64,000 nt of DNA from Roseibium sp. (lineage in GTDB: Bacteria > Pseudomonadota > Alphaproteobacteria > Rhizobiales > Stappiaceae), in NCBI GenBank assembly GCA_017643925.1, contig JAEPML010000003.1, positions 434,001 to 498,000 of the forward strand, given 5' to 3'. The notes beneath the pieces were generated by a model. That model ran no database searches. It had not been told where the DNA came from and saw only the letters and a list, made by a program, of their open reading frames with translations. Each line of letters opens with the position of its first letter. Position 1 is the stretch's first letter. A program made the position numbers and the translations under genes. Below, piece by piece: positions 17,431 through 26,285 of the stretch.

Positions 17431-19088
17431 CCCGATTTGGCATAACCGCGTCCTGCGCGCTCCTGACGGCCGGCTTGATCCATCCGGTTTTGGCCACCGA
17501 ATCACAACAGGACAGATCGCTCGCTCCGGTACCCACATTCCTGGAAGAAGCAACAGCCGCCGGGATCGACCATACCTATGACGGCGCGTGGGAGTTCTTT
17601 GTCGGCGGAGGCACGGCAATATTCGACTGCAATGGCGACCGACGTCCCGATCTTTTCATTGCAGGTGGGAAAAACCAGGCACGGCTCTATCGCAACGAAA
17701 GCCCCACCGGAGGTGCCCTGAAATTTGTTCCGGTTGATTCGGGTATCGGCGAGAAACAGGCTGGCAAGGTACTCGGGGCCTATCCACTCGACATCAATAA
17801 CGACGACCTCCTGGATCTCGTGGTTCTGCGCCTGGGTGAGAACCTGCTTCTTGAGGGAAAAGGTGACTGCAAGTTCGAGCTTGCGAACCGGCCCCTTGGC
17901 TTTGACGGCGGGCGCGAATGGACGACCGCGTTTTCGGCCACCTATGAACCGGATCTCGACTTCCCGACGCTCGCATTCGGGAATTACGTCGACCGCTCTG
18001 CACCGGGGTCGCCCTGGGGCACCTGCCACGACAACTTTCTGTTCAGACCTGTCGCGACCGAAGAAGGTGGCGTTGCCTATCCCGAGGCCACGCGGCTTTC
18101 TCCTGGGTATTGCACGCTGTCGATCCTCTTCACCGACTGGAATCGTTCAGGCGAACCTGCGCTCAGGGTCTCCAACGACCGCCACTATTATCGCGGTGGA
18201 GAAGAGCAACTCTGGGCCGTCCCGCCCGGCCGCCCACCGCGTCCTTACCGCAAATCAGACGGTTGGCAGCATTTAAAGATCTGGGGCATGGGCATTGCCT
18301 CGATCGATCTGGATGTCGACGGGTTTCCGGAATATGCGCTCACCAGCATGGGAGACACCAAGCTTCAGAAGCTGGACGACGAATCGGACGAAACCGTCCC
18401 GATCTATCAGGACATCGCTTTCGACTTGGGTGTCACGGCACATCGCCCCTATGCGGGCGAGGACCTGAAACCCTCGACGGGTTGGCATTCGGAATTCCAG
18501 GACGTCAACAATGACGGTCTTTGGGATCTTTTCATTGCCAAGGGCAATGTCGAAGCGATGCCGGATTTCGCCGCCTATGACCCTGACAACCTGTTGCTCG
18601 GTCAATGGAGCGGCAAATTCACCGAAGCCGGTGGCGCGGCCGGGATCGGTTCGGACCGGCGTGGACGAGGCGCCGGACTGGCGGACTTCAATTCTGACGG
18701 GTTGCTCGACCTGATCGTTGTGAACAGGGCGGCGCCAGTCAGCCTGTTCCGCAATCTCGGAGCAGGCACGGCTGGGGGCCCCAAGCCCCTGGGCAACTGG
18801 CTTGCGATCGATGTCCGGCAACCAGGTGACAAGAATACCCGCGCTGTCGGCGCCAAGATCAGCGTGAAAACCGGAAACCGGACCGTCGTCAAGGACATCC
18901 AGGTCGGTGCGGGCCATGCCTCCGGACAGATGGGCTTCGTTCACTTCGGACTTGGCGTCGCGGAACGTGCGAATGTGCGAATCAAGTGGCCCGACGGCGA
19001 CTGGAGTCACGGGTATCGCGTGTTCGCGAATGGTCATGTGATCATTGAACGGGGCGCCGAAAAGGCGCGGCTCTGGTATCCGGAGTAA
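17427..19088 (+). CDS. CRTAC1 / ASPIC-UnbV beta-propeller protein, exported
   Basis: Secreted protein of 553 residues. A signal peptide (MTRFGITASCALLTAGLIHP) precedes about five FG-GAP/VCBS calcium-type repeats, e.g. AIFDCNGDRRPDLFIAGG near 65, PLDINNDDLLDLVVL near 115, SIDLDVDGFPEYALTSMG near 292, DVNNDGLWDLFIAKG near 360 and DFNSDGLLDLIVVNR near 418. The last 110 residues form an ASPIC/UnbV domain (GNWLAIDVRQPGDKNTRAVGAKI, then VHFGLGVAERANVRIKWPDG). Its start overlaps the DUF1111 stop (ATGA), so the two are made together, perhaps as a periplasmic redox/propeller pair. Ligand unknown. Confidence 0.88.
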   Translation: MTRFGITASCALLTAGLIHPVLATESQQDRSLAPVPTFLEEATAAGIDHTYDGAWEFFVGGGTAIFDCNGDRRPDLFIAGGKNQARLYRNESPTGGALKFVPVDSGIGEKQAGKVLGAYPLDINNDDLLDLVVLRLGENLLLEGKGDCKFELANRPLGFDGGREWTTAFSATYEPDLDFPTLAFGNYVDRSAPGSPWGTCHDNFLFRPVATEEGGVAYPEATRLSPGYCTLSILFTDWNRSGEPALRVSNDRHYYRGGEEQLWAVPPGRPPRPYRKSDGWQHLKIWGMGIASIDLDVDGFPEYALTSMGDTKLQKLDDESDETVPIYQDIAFDLGVTAHRPYAGEDLKPSTGWHSEFQDVNNDGLWDLFIAKGNVEAMPDFAAYDPDNLLLGQWSGKFTEAGGAAGIGSDRRGRGAGLADFNSDGLLDLIVVNRAAPVSLFRNLGAGTAGGPKPLGNWLAIDVRQPGDKNTRAVGAKISVKTGNRTVVKDIQVGAGHASGQMGFVHFGLGVAERANVRIKWPDGDWSHGYRVFANGHVIIERGAEKARLWYPE

Positions 19089-19117
19089 CGCCGGCGCGCA
19101 GCAGAAGTGACAGGAAT

Positions 19118-19143
19118 GATGACCGGGACCTGTCCCGATCATC
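19118..19143 (+). terminator. Possible terminator hairpin after the CRTAC1 gene
   Basis: GATGA-C-CGGGA pairs with TCCCG-A-TCATC around a four-base loop, one mismatch in the stem, 30 bases after the stop. No T-run follows, so the call is tentative. The rest of 19089-19332 holds no gene I can support. Confidence 0.4.
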
Positions 19144-19332
19144 ACTGCAAATCTTTTCAATGCCTGGCTTTTCCGGGAAGTCTCAATCCACGCCCTGATA
19201 CAATGTACGCCGGAAAGGCCCAAATCACGGGTTGCTTAGGGTGCCTTTGCGACATTTGGTTGACGCTGAAATCCATGGATGCTTCACTGCCGTATAAATC
19301 CGGTGGGACGGATTGTTGAGTGGGCGGACAGT

Positions 19333-19551
19333 ATGACTTTCACGATCTTGATCGGAGCGACCCTTTACGGGGTTATCGGATTGACCTTCTTGATTCTTTC
19401 GGCGACCGAACTTCTTGAGAGCGGTCGCAGCACGACGCTACGCCTGCTTTCAACCCTACTGACATCGCTGATCTGGCCGTTGACAATCGTTGTCGCCATT
19501 TCCCGGTCCGGGCCAATGCTGGAACGATCCCTCCCGCAACCGACCTATTGA
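19333..19551 (+). CDS. Small membrane protein, hypothetical
   Basis: Possible 72-residue inner-membrane protein. From the ATG the sequence is MTFTILIGATLYGVIGLTFL with a first helix, a short loop ATELLESGRST, and a second helix LTSLIWPLTIVVAIS. Two-helix hairpin topology and codon use look coding, but there is no recognisable family, and the upstream GGGCGG is a weak ribosome site. It stands alone between the CRTAC1 gene and preT. Confidence 0.45.
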   Translation: MTFTILIGATLYGVIGLTFLILSATELLESGRSTTLRLLSTLLTSLIWPLTIVVAISRSGPMLERSLPQPTY

Positions 19552-19926
19552 TTTCGGTTTTTCCGACTCGCGTGTTTGGCTCTTGGCCTGCGTCATACCC
19601 TTGAGGTTGCGCAAGTGATCTCCGGATCAACATGAAAACATGCCTGATCCGACCTCCTGGCAAGAAGGAGCGTCCCCCTGTCAATCGGCTCGTTCTGATC
19701 ATTTCCGATCAAAATCAGCGGTGACGCCTTTTTAATCATACTGCCACCAACGGCATAAAATGCTTGTATTTCAGCAATTTAATTTCTGATATTTTTCCTC
19801 AAGTTTATGATAGTTCCAAAAAAAATTTGACTAACTGTTCAAATTTTCTTCCAATGGGTCATCGAGTTCCCTCAAAAAACGAAGGGAGCCACCTTGAAAA
19901 CGATCGCCAACCTTCCGGAGATCTAG
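19552..19926 (+). other. AT-rich regulatory gap before preT
   Basis: No gene is supported here. The second half is AT-rich and contains the RutR-like site listed separately plus the preT ribosome site GGAG. I see no rRNA, tRNA or riboswitch structure. Confidence 0.6.
19827..19842 (+). promoter_or_regulatory. RutR-like operator upstream of preT
   Basis: TTGACTAACTGTTCAA matches the E. coli RutR consensus TTGACCAnnTGGTCAA at 12 of 14 defined positions and is flanked by symmetric A/T bases (arms AATTTGA / TCAAATT). It lies 84 bases before the preT start. RutR is the uracil-responsive regulator of pyrimidine breakdown, which fits the genes downstream. Confidence 0.6.
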
Positions 19927-21273
19927 ATGACCCAAACCAAAGCAACCCCGGATATTGCGGCCGGACGCTTGTCTGAGGACGCTTACGCTGAAAACTTCAG
20001 CGACCTGCATCCGCTTCTCGAGCCGCACGAGGCCATGGTCGAAGCCGACCGTTGCTATTTCTGCTACGACGCGCCATGCATGCAAGCATGCCCGACCAGC
20101 ATCGATATCCCGCAATTTATTCGGCAGATCTCGACCGACAACCCAACCGGATCGGCCAAAACGATCTTTGAACAGAATATTCTGGGTGGGATGTGCGCCC
20201 GCGTCTGTCCGACCGAAACCCTGTGCGAGCAGGTTTGCGTTCGCGAAGTCGCGGAAGGCAAGCCGGTCAAGATCGGCCAGCTTCAGCGCTACGCCACCGA
20301 CCATTACATGCGCGAGAATGACACGACACCGTTCGAACGTGCAGCCTCGACGGGCAAGCGAATTGCCGTTGTCGGCGCGGGCCCGGCAGGGCTTTCCTGC
20401 GCACACCGTCTCGCCGTGCACGGGCACGACGTGGTCCTGTTCGACGCGAAGGAAAAGGCGGGCGGGCTGAACGAATTCGGCATCGCTTCCTACAAGTCGG
20501 TCGACAATTTCGCCGCACGCGAAGTCGAGTTCGTACTGTCGATTGGCGGTATCGAGCTGAAAACGGGCATGCGTCTCGGCGACAATCTTGATCTCGCCGA
20601 GCTCCGGTCCAGCTACGATGCGGTTTTCCTCAGCATCGGACTTGGTGGCGTCAACGCCTTGGGCCTCGACGGCGAGGACAAGGATGGCTCACTGGACGCG
20701 GTGGACTACATTGCCGATCTGCGCCAGGCCAATGACCTGTCGAAACTGCCGGTCGGCCGACGCGTCGTTGTCATTGGGGGTGGCATGACTGCCGTCGATA
20801 TCGCCGTCCAGACAAGTCTTCTGGGTGCGGAAGACGTCACCATCGCCTATCGCCGCGGACAGGACCGGATGAACGCCTCCGAATACGAGCAGCATCTTGC
20901 CCAGACCAGCGGCGTCAAGATCATGACCTGGGCACAGCCCAAGACGCTTGTCGGTGCGAACGGTTCCATCACCGCAATCGAGCTGGAACGCACAGCCGAG
21001 GAAGATGGCCGCCTCGTTGGAACGGGTTCAGTGGTTACGCTTCCTGCAGACATGGTCTTCAAGGCGGTTGGCCAGACACTCGTTCAGTCCGATCTCGGTG
21101 ATGGCGTGGCGCTTGAAAAAGGGCGCATCGTGGTCGACGAAAACCGCAAGACAAACCTCGCTGATGTTTGGGCGGGTGGTGATTGCGTTCTGGGTGGCGA
21201 GGATCTCACGGTCACCGCCGTCGAGGACGGAAAAATCGCCGCTGAAAGCATCAACGCCGCCTTGAGCGCCTGA
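19927..21273 (+). CDS. preT: Dihydropyrimidine dehydrogenase subunit PreT
   Basis: NAD(P)H- and FAD-binding subunit of the bacterial dihydropyrimidine dehydrogenase, 448 residues, resembling the glutamate synthase small subunit. The N-terminal iron-sulfur part has CYFCYDAPCMQACPTSIDIP near residue 43 and GGMCARVCPTETLCEQVC near 90. FAD binding is at KRIAVVGAGPAGLSCAHRLA near 143 and NAD binding at RRVVVIGGGMTAVDIAVQ near 280. It feeds electrons to PreA for reduction of uracil and thymine to their 5,6-dihydro forms. Start chosen after GGAGATCTAG. Regulated probably by a RutR-type protein; preA follows by 34 bases. Confidence 0.92.
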   Translation: MTQTKATPDIAAGRLSEDAYAENFSDLHPLLEPHEAMVEADRCYFCYDAPCMQACPTSIDIPQFIRQISTDNPTGSAKTIFEQNILGGMCARVCPTETLCEQVCVREVAEGKPVKIGQLQRYATDHYMRENDTTPFERAASTGKRIAVVGAGPAGLSCAHRLAVHGHDVVLFDAKEKAGGLNEFGIASYKSVDNFAAREVEFVLSIGGIELKTGMRLGDNLDLAELRSSYDAVFLSIGLGGVNALGLDGEDKDGSLDAVDYIADLRQANDLSKLPVGRRVVVIGGGMTAVDIAVQTSLLGAEDVTIAYRRGQDRMNASEYEQHLAQTSGVKIMTWAQPKTLVGANGSITAIELERTAEEDGRLVGTGSVVTLPADMVFKAVGQTLVQSDLGDGVALEKGRIVVDENRKTNLADVWAGGDCVLGGEDLTVTAVEDGKIAAESINAALSA

Positions 21274-21307
21274 GCGCTCGGCCGCAAGGATTTGAGGGAG
21301 AGCCATC

Positions 21308-22621
21308 ATGGCTGACTTGAGCACAAATTTCATCGGCATCAAATCGCCGAACCCGTTCTGGCTTGCATCGGCACCGCCAACGGACAAGGAATACAACGTG
21401 GTGCGGGCCTTCAAGGCCGGCTGGGGCGGCGTTGTCTGGAAGACGCTCGGAGAAGACCCTGCCGTGGTCAACGTCAATGGACCGCGTTACGGCGCCATCC
21501 ACGGCAAGGACCGGCAGCTGATCGGTCTCAACAACATCGAGCTGATCACCGACCGCCCGCTGGAAGTGAACCTTCGCGAAATCAAGCAGGTCAAACGCGA
21601 CTGGCCGGATCGGGCGCTGGTCGTGTCCCTGATGGTGCCATGCGAAGAACAGAACTGGATCAACATTCTCAAGCGCGTGGAAGAAACCGAGGCGGACGGC
21701 GTCGAGCTCAATTTCGGCTGTCCGCACGGCATGAGCGAGCGTGGTATGGGCTCCGCGGTCGGACAGGTTCCCGAATATATCGAGATGGTCACGCGCTGGG
21801 TGAAACAGCACTCGCGCATGCCCTGCATCGTCAAGCTGACACCGAACATTACCGATGTCCGCAAGCCGGCCCAGGCCGCCAAGGCGGGTGGCGCCGACGC
21901 TGTCTCCCTGATCAACACCATCAACTCGATCATGGGCGTCGATCTTGACATCATGTCGCCCTCGCCTTCGGTCGACGGCAAGGGCGCCCATGGCGGCTAT
22001 TGCGGCCCGGCCGTCAAGCCGATCGCGCTCAACATGGTTGCCGAAATCGCCCGGGATCCGGCGACGCACGGCTTGCCGATTTCAGGTATCGGCGGCGTAA
22101 CAACCTGGCGTGATGCAGCCGAGTTCATGGCCCTTGGTGCGGGCTCGGTGCAGGTGTGTACCGCCGCCATGACTTATGGTTTCAAGGTCGTCGAGGACAT
22201 GATCGACGGCCTCAGCGACTGGATGGACCAAAAGGGCTACACATCGGTCGATCAGGTTGTCGGAAGCGCAGTGCCGAACGTTTCGGACTGGCAGTATCTC
22301 AATCTGAACTACATCGCGAAAGCGAAGATCGACCAGGACCTGTGCATCCAGTGCGGCCGGTGTCACATCGCCTGCGAGGACACCTCCCACCAGGCCATCA
22401 CCAACATGGTGGACGGGGCTCGCAAGTTCGAGGTGATCGACGAGGAATGCGTCGGCTGCAACCTGTGTGTCAGCGTTTGTCCGGTCGAAAACTGCATCAC
22501 CATGGAAGCCATGGAACCCGGTAGTGTCGATCCGCGCACCAAGAAGGTTGTCGAGAAGGAATACGCCAACTGGACGACCCATCCGAACAACCCAATGGCG
22601 GTGACGGAAGCAGCGGAATAG
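21308..22621 (+). CDS. preA: Dihydropyrimidine dehydrogenase subunit PreA
   Basis: Catalytic FMN and iron-sulfur subunit, 437 residues. The TIM-barrel part has the family's NFGCPHGMSERGMGSAVGQ near residue 135 and CIVKLTPNITDV near 175; the glycine-rich FMN phosphate site is PISGIGGVTTWRDAAEF near 258. The last 100 residues carry a two-[4Fe-4S] ferredoxin module (CIQCGRCHIAC near 347 and CVGCNLCVSVCP near 382). With PreT it reduces pyrimidine bases in the first step of the reductive pathway. The hydantoinase and beta-ureidopropionase that complete the pathway are not in this window. A terminator follows. Confidence 0.94.
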   Translation: MADLSTNFIGIKSPNPFWLASAPPTDKEYNVVRAFKAGWGGVVWKTLGEDPAVVNVNGPRYGAIHGKDRQLIGLNNIELITDRPLEVNLREIKQVKRDWPDRALVVSLMVPCEEQNWINILKRVEETEADGVELNFGCPHGMSERGMGSAVGQVPEYIEMVTRWVKQHSRMPCIVKLTPNITDVRKPAQAAKAGGADAVSLINTINSIMGVDLDIMSPSPSVDGKGAHGGYCGPAVKPIALNMVAEIARDPATHGLPISGIGGVTTWRDAAEFMALGAGSVQVCTAAMTYGFKVVEDMIDGLSDWMDQKGYTSVDQVVGSAVPNVSDWQYLNLNYIAKAKIDQDLCIQCGRCHIACEDTSHQAITNMVDGARKFEVIDEECVGCNLCVSVCPVENCITMEAMEPGSVDPRTKKVVEKEYANWTTHPNNPMAVTEAAE

Positions 22622-22640
22622 GACGCAAGCCCAAACTCAA

Positions 22641-22679
22641 AACGCACGCGGACACCCCACGGGTCTGCGTGCGTTTTTG
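22641..22679 (+). terminator. Intrinsic terminator of preTA
   Basis: AACGCACGC pairs with GCGTGCGTT (stem extended by GAC/GTC with one G-T wobble), followed by a run of T. It lies 20 bases after the preA stop, so preTA ends here and the BCCT gene has its own start. Confidence 0.85.
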
Positions 22680-22759
22680 TTTGTGCGCGCCAGATAGGCT
22701 TTGCCTTGCCCGTCCCGCGTCTCTAACGTGTTGGAAACACGCTGAAAGGTGAGACCCAC

Positions 22760-24271
22760 ATGACGAGTTCGCACTTGCTTTTGACGGCATCCATAAGCCT
22801 ATGCGCCATCATTGGTGTCTGGGGTGTGGCCGACCCTGAAGGTCTGCTGGCGGTAGCGAGCACCATCGTCAACCAGTATTTCATCAGCCGAGGCTGGGCC
22901 GTCATGCTGTCGGTGACACTCATGCTTCTGTTCTGCCTCGGCCTGACACTCACACGGTTTGGTGACATTCGCCTTGGTGCCGACACGGACCGGCCGGAAT
23001 ATTCGACACCCACATGGATCGCGATGCTGTTTGCCGCGGGCATGGGCGTTGGTCTTCTGTTCTGGGCCGTTGCCGAGCCGCTCACGCACTACCACTTTGC
23101 GAGCCAGTTCCTGCCTGCACCGATAGCGGCCGAACAGGCCTTGCTTGGTGCCAACTTCAACTGGGGCATTCACGCCTGGGCGATTTACGGCACGACGGCA
23201 CTGGCCATTGCCTATTTCAGTTACCGGCGTGGCACTCCGATGATGGTCAGCGCTCCGTTGAAGAACCTGTTCCCGGGTGAAACCTGGGCCAATGCCGTCG
23301 GCTGGTTTTCTGATTTCATGGCCATCGCGGCCATTGCCATCGGTGTGGCCGGTTCTGTTGCCATGGGTGTTTTCCAGGTGGCGGACGGCGTCACCGTCCT
23401 TTTTGGATACGAAGAGACTTCATCGCTGCTGGTGGCAATCGTGTTTGCCCTGATGGTTGCCGCTTATATCCCGCCGCTCCTGGTCGACCTGGGGGCCGGG
23501 ATGGCCAAGCTTTCCAATCTTGCGATGGCGCTGGCAATCGGCCTGGTCATCTACACGATCATCCTGGGGCCGTCGGAGTATCTTCTGAACTCGATCGTCA
23601 GCGGCATCGGCAGCTATGTCGCCGTTGTCATTCCCAGGGGGCTCGAGACCTTCACCTTCTACGGCGACGAAGCCAGCAAGTGGTTCAGGGACTGGACACT
23701 GACCTACATGGTCTGGTGGATCGCCTGGGGGCCCTTTGTCGGGGTTTTTGTCGCCCGCATCTCCAAGGGGCGGACCATCCGCGAATTCGTGCTCGGCGTG
23801 CTTATCGGGCCGACACTGTTCTCGACCATCTGGTTCGGCGCCTTCGGTGGCATTGGTATCTTCGATGCGCTCAACGGCAACGGTGACCTGCTGGCACTGA
23901 CCCAGACCAATGTGGAGCGCATGACCTTCGCGTTGCTGGACCGGCTACCGCTGTCAACGCTGACGACGTTGGCCACCGTGCTGGCCGCCTTCCTGTTCAT
24001 CGTCACCAGCGTGGTCAGTGCCGCTTTCGTGCTCGGCACCTTCTCGACGGGTGGCAATCCCAATCCAAGCGCCCGAATCCGGGTGATCTGGGGTGGTCTG
24101 CTCGGCGTGCTTGGCGTTGCCATGATCCTCTCCGGTTCGATGTCCGCGGTCAGGACGCTGATCGCCCTTGGCGCACTGCCCTTCGTTTTCATCACCGTTA
24201 TCCTGCTGGCCTGCCTGATCCGCGCGCTTTTGCAGGACGCCCGAAAGGAAGAAGCCCATGCTGATCGGTGA
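22760..24271 (+). CDS. BCCT family transporter
   Basis: Betaine/carnitine/choline-type secondary transporter, 503 residues, twelve helices. Family marks: AAGMGVGLLFWAVAEPLTH near residue 93 (glycine-rich TM3 segment and AEP motif), NWGIHAWAIYG near 133 and the aromatic box region YMVWWIAWGPFVGVF near 315 with RISKGRTIREF after it. The usual long charged termini for osmosensing are short, so metabolic uptake rather than osmoprotection is likely. Substrate cannot be read from sequence; neighbours suggest nothing definite. A small inverted repeat (22727-22741, arms CGTGTT/AACACG) lies just before the ribosome site AAAGGTGAG. Confidence 0.9.
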   Translation: MTSSHLLLTASISLCAIIGVWGVADPEGLLAVASTIVNQYFISRGWAVMLSVTLMLLFCLGLTLTRFGDIRLGADTDRPEYSTPTWIAMLFAAGMGVGLLFWAVAEPLTHYHFASQFLPAPIAAEQALLGANFNWGIHAWAIYGTTALAIAYFSYRRGTPMMVSAPLKNLFPGETWANAVGWFSDFMAIAAIAIGVAGSVAMGVFQVADGVTVLFGYEETSSLLVAIVFALMVAAYIPPLLVDLGAGMAKLSNLAMALAIGLVIYTIILGPSEYLLNSIVSGIGSYVAVVIPRGLETFTFYGDEASKWFRDWTLTYMVWWIAWGPFVGVFVARISKGRTIREFVLGVLIGPTLFSTIWFGAFGGIGIFDALNGNGDLLALTQTNVERMTFALLDRLPLSTLTTLATVLAAFLFIVTSVVSAAFVLGTFSTGGNPNPSARIRVIWGGLLGVLGVAMILSGSMSAVRTLIALGALPFVFITVILLACLIRALLQDARKEEAHADR

Positions 24272-24368
24272 TCCCGTCGACACATTGATGAATATCGGCA
24301 CATTTGCCTTTATCGGCTTTGTTGTCTGGATCGTGATGCGCAAGGAACCCGGTGGTTCCGACGACTGA
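24258..24368 (+). CDS. 36-residue single-helix membrane micropeptide
   Basis: The peptide starts MLIGDPVDTLMNIGTFAFIG, continues with a hydrophobic run FVVWIVMRK and ends in an acidic SDD tail: one membrane helix with positive-inside exit. It overlaps the last 14 bases of the transporter gene in another frame and has its own AAGGAAG ribosome site six bases before the ATG, so it is translated with the carrier. It may stabilise or regulate the BCCT protein, as small subunits do for other carriers; this is inference. Too short for homology calls by eye. Confidence 0.6.
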   Translation: MLIGDPVDTLMNIGTFAFIGFVVWIVMRKEPGGSDD

Positions 24369-24376
24369 TTAAATCC

Positions 24377-24850
24377 CTAGAGCGACAATTCGGGTTTGGT
24401 CAGCATCAGCCAGACAATGGCAAGAACGGCAAAAAATGCTGGGAACCCGCAGGCGAACCAGATTCGGTAAAGCTGGTGATAGGCAGGCGGTAGGGGTTCG
24501 GAGGCCAATGCAGCAGCCTCCGCCATGCGACGCAACCGGATCTGGATCCAGACGACCGGCAGCCAGAACACGCCAACAACCACGTAGAGGCACAGCGACA
24601 CGAGCACCCAGCCTTCCAGGAGCGACCAGCCGACTTCCCGCACCAGGAGATATCCCGTGACCGGCTGCAGGACAGCTGCAGTCGCCGTGAAGACCGTGTC
24701 CGCAAGTACAACGATCGCTGACACATGCGCAATCAGCGCCGGGTCCCGCGACCGGTTGGACATCACCATGAAAAAGGCGATCCCAGCGCCAGTGCCCAGC
24801 AGGACGCAGGCTCCGATCACGTGAGCATAGAGAAGCAAGTCGTAGGTCAT
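24377..24850 (-). CDS. DUF2269 membrane protein
   Basis: Integral membrane protein of 157 residues with four helices, beginning MTYDLLLYAHVIGACVLLGT, the typical DUF2269 opening with a conserved His in helix 1. Other conserved parts are QPVTGYLLV near residue 62 and the Trp-rich WLPVVWIQIRLRRMAE. The ATG overlaps the stop of the upstream SDR-DoxX gene by one base (TGATG), so the two are coupled. Members occur next to DoxX-like/SDR genes in many proteobacteria, without a known function; a heme or quinone partner role is only a guess. Confidence 0.8.
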   Translation of the reverse strand: MTYDLLLYAHVIGACVLLGTGAGIAFFMVMSNRSRDPALIAHVSAIVVLADTVFTATAAVLQPVTGYLLVREVGWSLLEGWVLVSLCLYVVVGVFWLPVVWIQIRLRRMAEAAALASEPLPPAYHQLYRIWFACGFPAFFAVLAIVWLMLTKPELSL

Positions 24851-26145
24851 CACCGCTCCTCCAGGAGCAATGCGACCATTGCAGCAAGCACCAGAGCGGG
24901 AAATACCTTGACCAGGGGCCCAAGCGGATCGGCCCACAATTGTGGAGCGAGCACGGTTCCCCCGAGAAGATAACAGCCCGAGACCACGATCATGCCGAGA
25001 CAGGCCAGTCTGGTCCAGCGCCGCCACAGGACAGCCAGGCCAAGTGCAATATCAACGACCGCACCCGATGCCACAAAGACCGCAGCAACAGCCGGCGAAG
25101 TTCCGCGGTCCGTCAGGACCCTTGTCGCGTCTTCAAACGACAGGAACCCGATCAGCCCCGATAGAAGCCAGAAAAGCGCCAGGCAGCCGATCGCCATAGG
25201 CATCAACAAATATAGTCTGGCAAAACTCCGTTCCTGGGATGTTGCCGGAAACTCGCGCAGCGTTTCCTCAAGAGACCTGAAAGCAGGGCCGCCCCGCTGT
25301 GTCCACTCTCGGCCGTCCGCGGTAATTCCGCTTTCCAGCGACACCAGTGCATTGGTCCTGAGTGGTGAACGCCAGCCCAACCAGCTCAGCAAATCCGCGC
25401 CCTTGCCCAGAAGCCTGATCAGCGCATCAGGTGCTCGAACGGTGCGAGACCAGTCCGGATAACCAAGCCAGGCCCTGACCTTGCGCGTGAGCGCAGGAAA
25501 CGACTGGTGCCCTTCTTCCGAAAGGTCGGCTGAAAACCCCGACCCCAGTTGGCCGCCGGCGCAGAGCACCACGGCATCTGCCAAATCGTCTATGTGAATT
25601 GTCTGTACTTCGGCGTCCGCAAACACCGTGACTTCGACAAATGGCACGGCTGCAGCCGCCCGAAGAAGGGCCGAACCGCCATAGGCTTCAGGGCCAAGAA
25701 CCAATGCGGGCCGCAGGATGATCCAGTCGATTTTCGACTCAGAGACAATCTTGTCACCTGCCGCCTTTGTTTGGAAAAAGGGTGTGGGCGCATCGTGTGA
25801 GACACCCGCAGCAGAGATCTGGATGAACCGGCAGTCTGAACCAGCAAGAGCCTCGATGATCCGCTCGACTGCTGTCTGGTGAATGGCTTTCAGATTGTCT
25901 CTGGTGCCATCCTGAAGGGCGCCGCTGGCATTCACCACAACATCGGCATCACCAAGGATATCGCGCCAGTCATCGATTGAGGTTGCCGAGATGTCCCTAA
26001 AGACCCAGACAAGATCAGGGAACGTTCTGAGCGCGTTGTCTTTTGAACGTCCGACACCGCAAACGGAGTGGCCCTGGGCTTGCAACGCCCGGACGCAGGC
26101 GGCGCCGATAAATCCATATGCGCCAAGGACAACTGCCTTTTTCAT
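24850..26145 (-). CDS. SDR epimerase-like protein fused to a DoxX-like domain
   Basis: Protein of 431 residues with two parts. Residues 1-290 are an atypical short-chain dehydrogenase (NmrA/complex I 39-kDa type): KAVVLGAYGFIGAACVRAL is the NAD(P)-binding glycine motif, DADVVVNASGAL follows near 87 and ISAAGVSHDAP near 130 replaces the classic catalytic Tyr region. Residues 310-431 contain four hydrophobic helices of a DoxX-like domain. Such fusions are annotated as SDR family oxidoreductase and are thought to be membrane-bound; substrate unknown. Coupled to DUF2269 downstream. Confidence 0.83.
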   Translation of the reverse strand: MKKAVVLGAYGFIGAACVRALQAQGHSVCGVGRSKDNALRTFPDLVWVFRDISATSIDDWRDILGDADVVVNASGALQDGTRDNLKAIHQTAVERIIEALAGSDCRFIQISAAGVSHDAPTPFFQTKAAGDKIVSESKIDWIILRPALVLGPEAYGGSALLRAAAAVPFVEVTVFADAEVQTIHIDDLADAVVLCAGGQLGSGFSADLSEEGHQSFPALTRKVRAWLGYPDWSRTVRAPDALIRLLGKGADLLSWLGWRSPLRTNALVSLESGITADGREWTQRGGPAFRSLEETLREFPATSQERSFARLYLLMPMAIGCLALFWLLSGLIGFLSFEDATRVLTDRGTSPAVAAVFVASGAVVDIALGLAVLWRRWTRLACLGMIVVSGCYLLGGTVLAPQLWADPLGPLVKVFPALVLAAMVALLLEER

Positions 26146-26285
26146 GGAGAAGCCTGTTCAGGGGTGTTGTGCCAGTGAATTCCTCTGAGCACGATTGAAC
26201 AGTTTGCACTCACAACTCAAGGGCCTTTTCGCAAACACCGTCCCGAGTGAGCTGCAAGTCAGCACCAAGGCGCAGGAAACCTAAC

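Noticed and set aside
21308-22621. PreA seems to lack the catalytic cysteine known from mammalian dihydropyrimidine dehydrogenase (Val in GMGSAVGQ).
   Set aside because: As far as I recall other bacterial PreA proteins, including the E. coli one, also have Val at this place, so it is probably a feature of the bacterial branch and not a defect of this gene.
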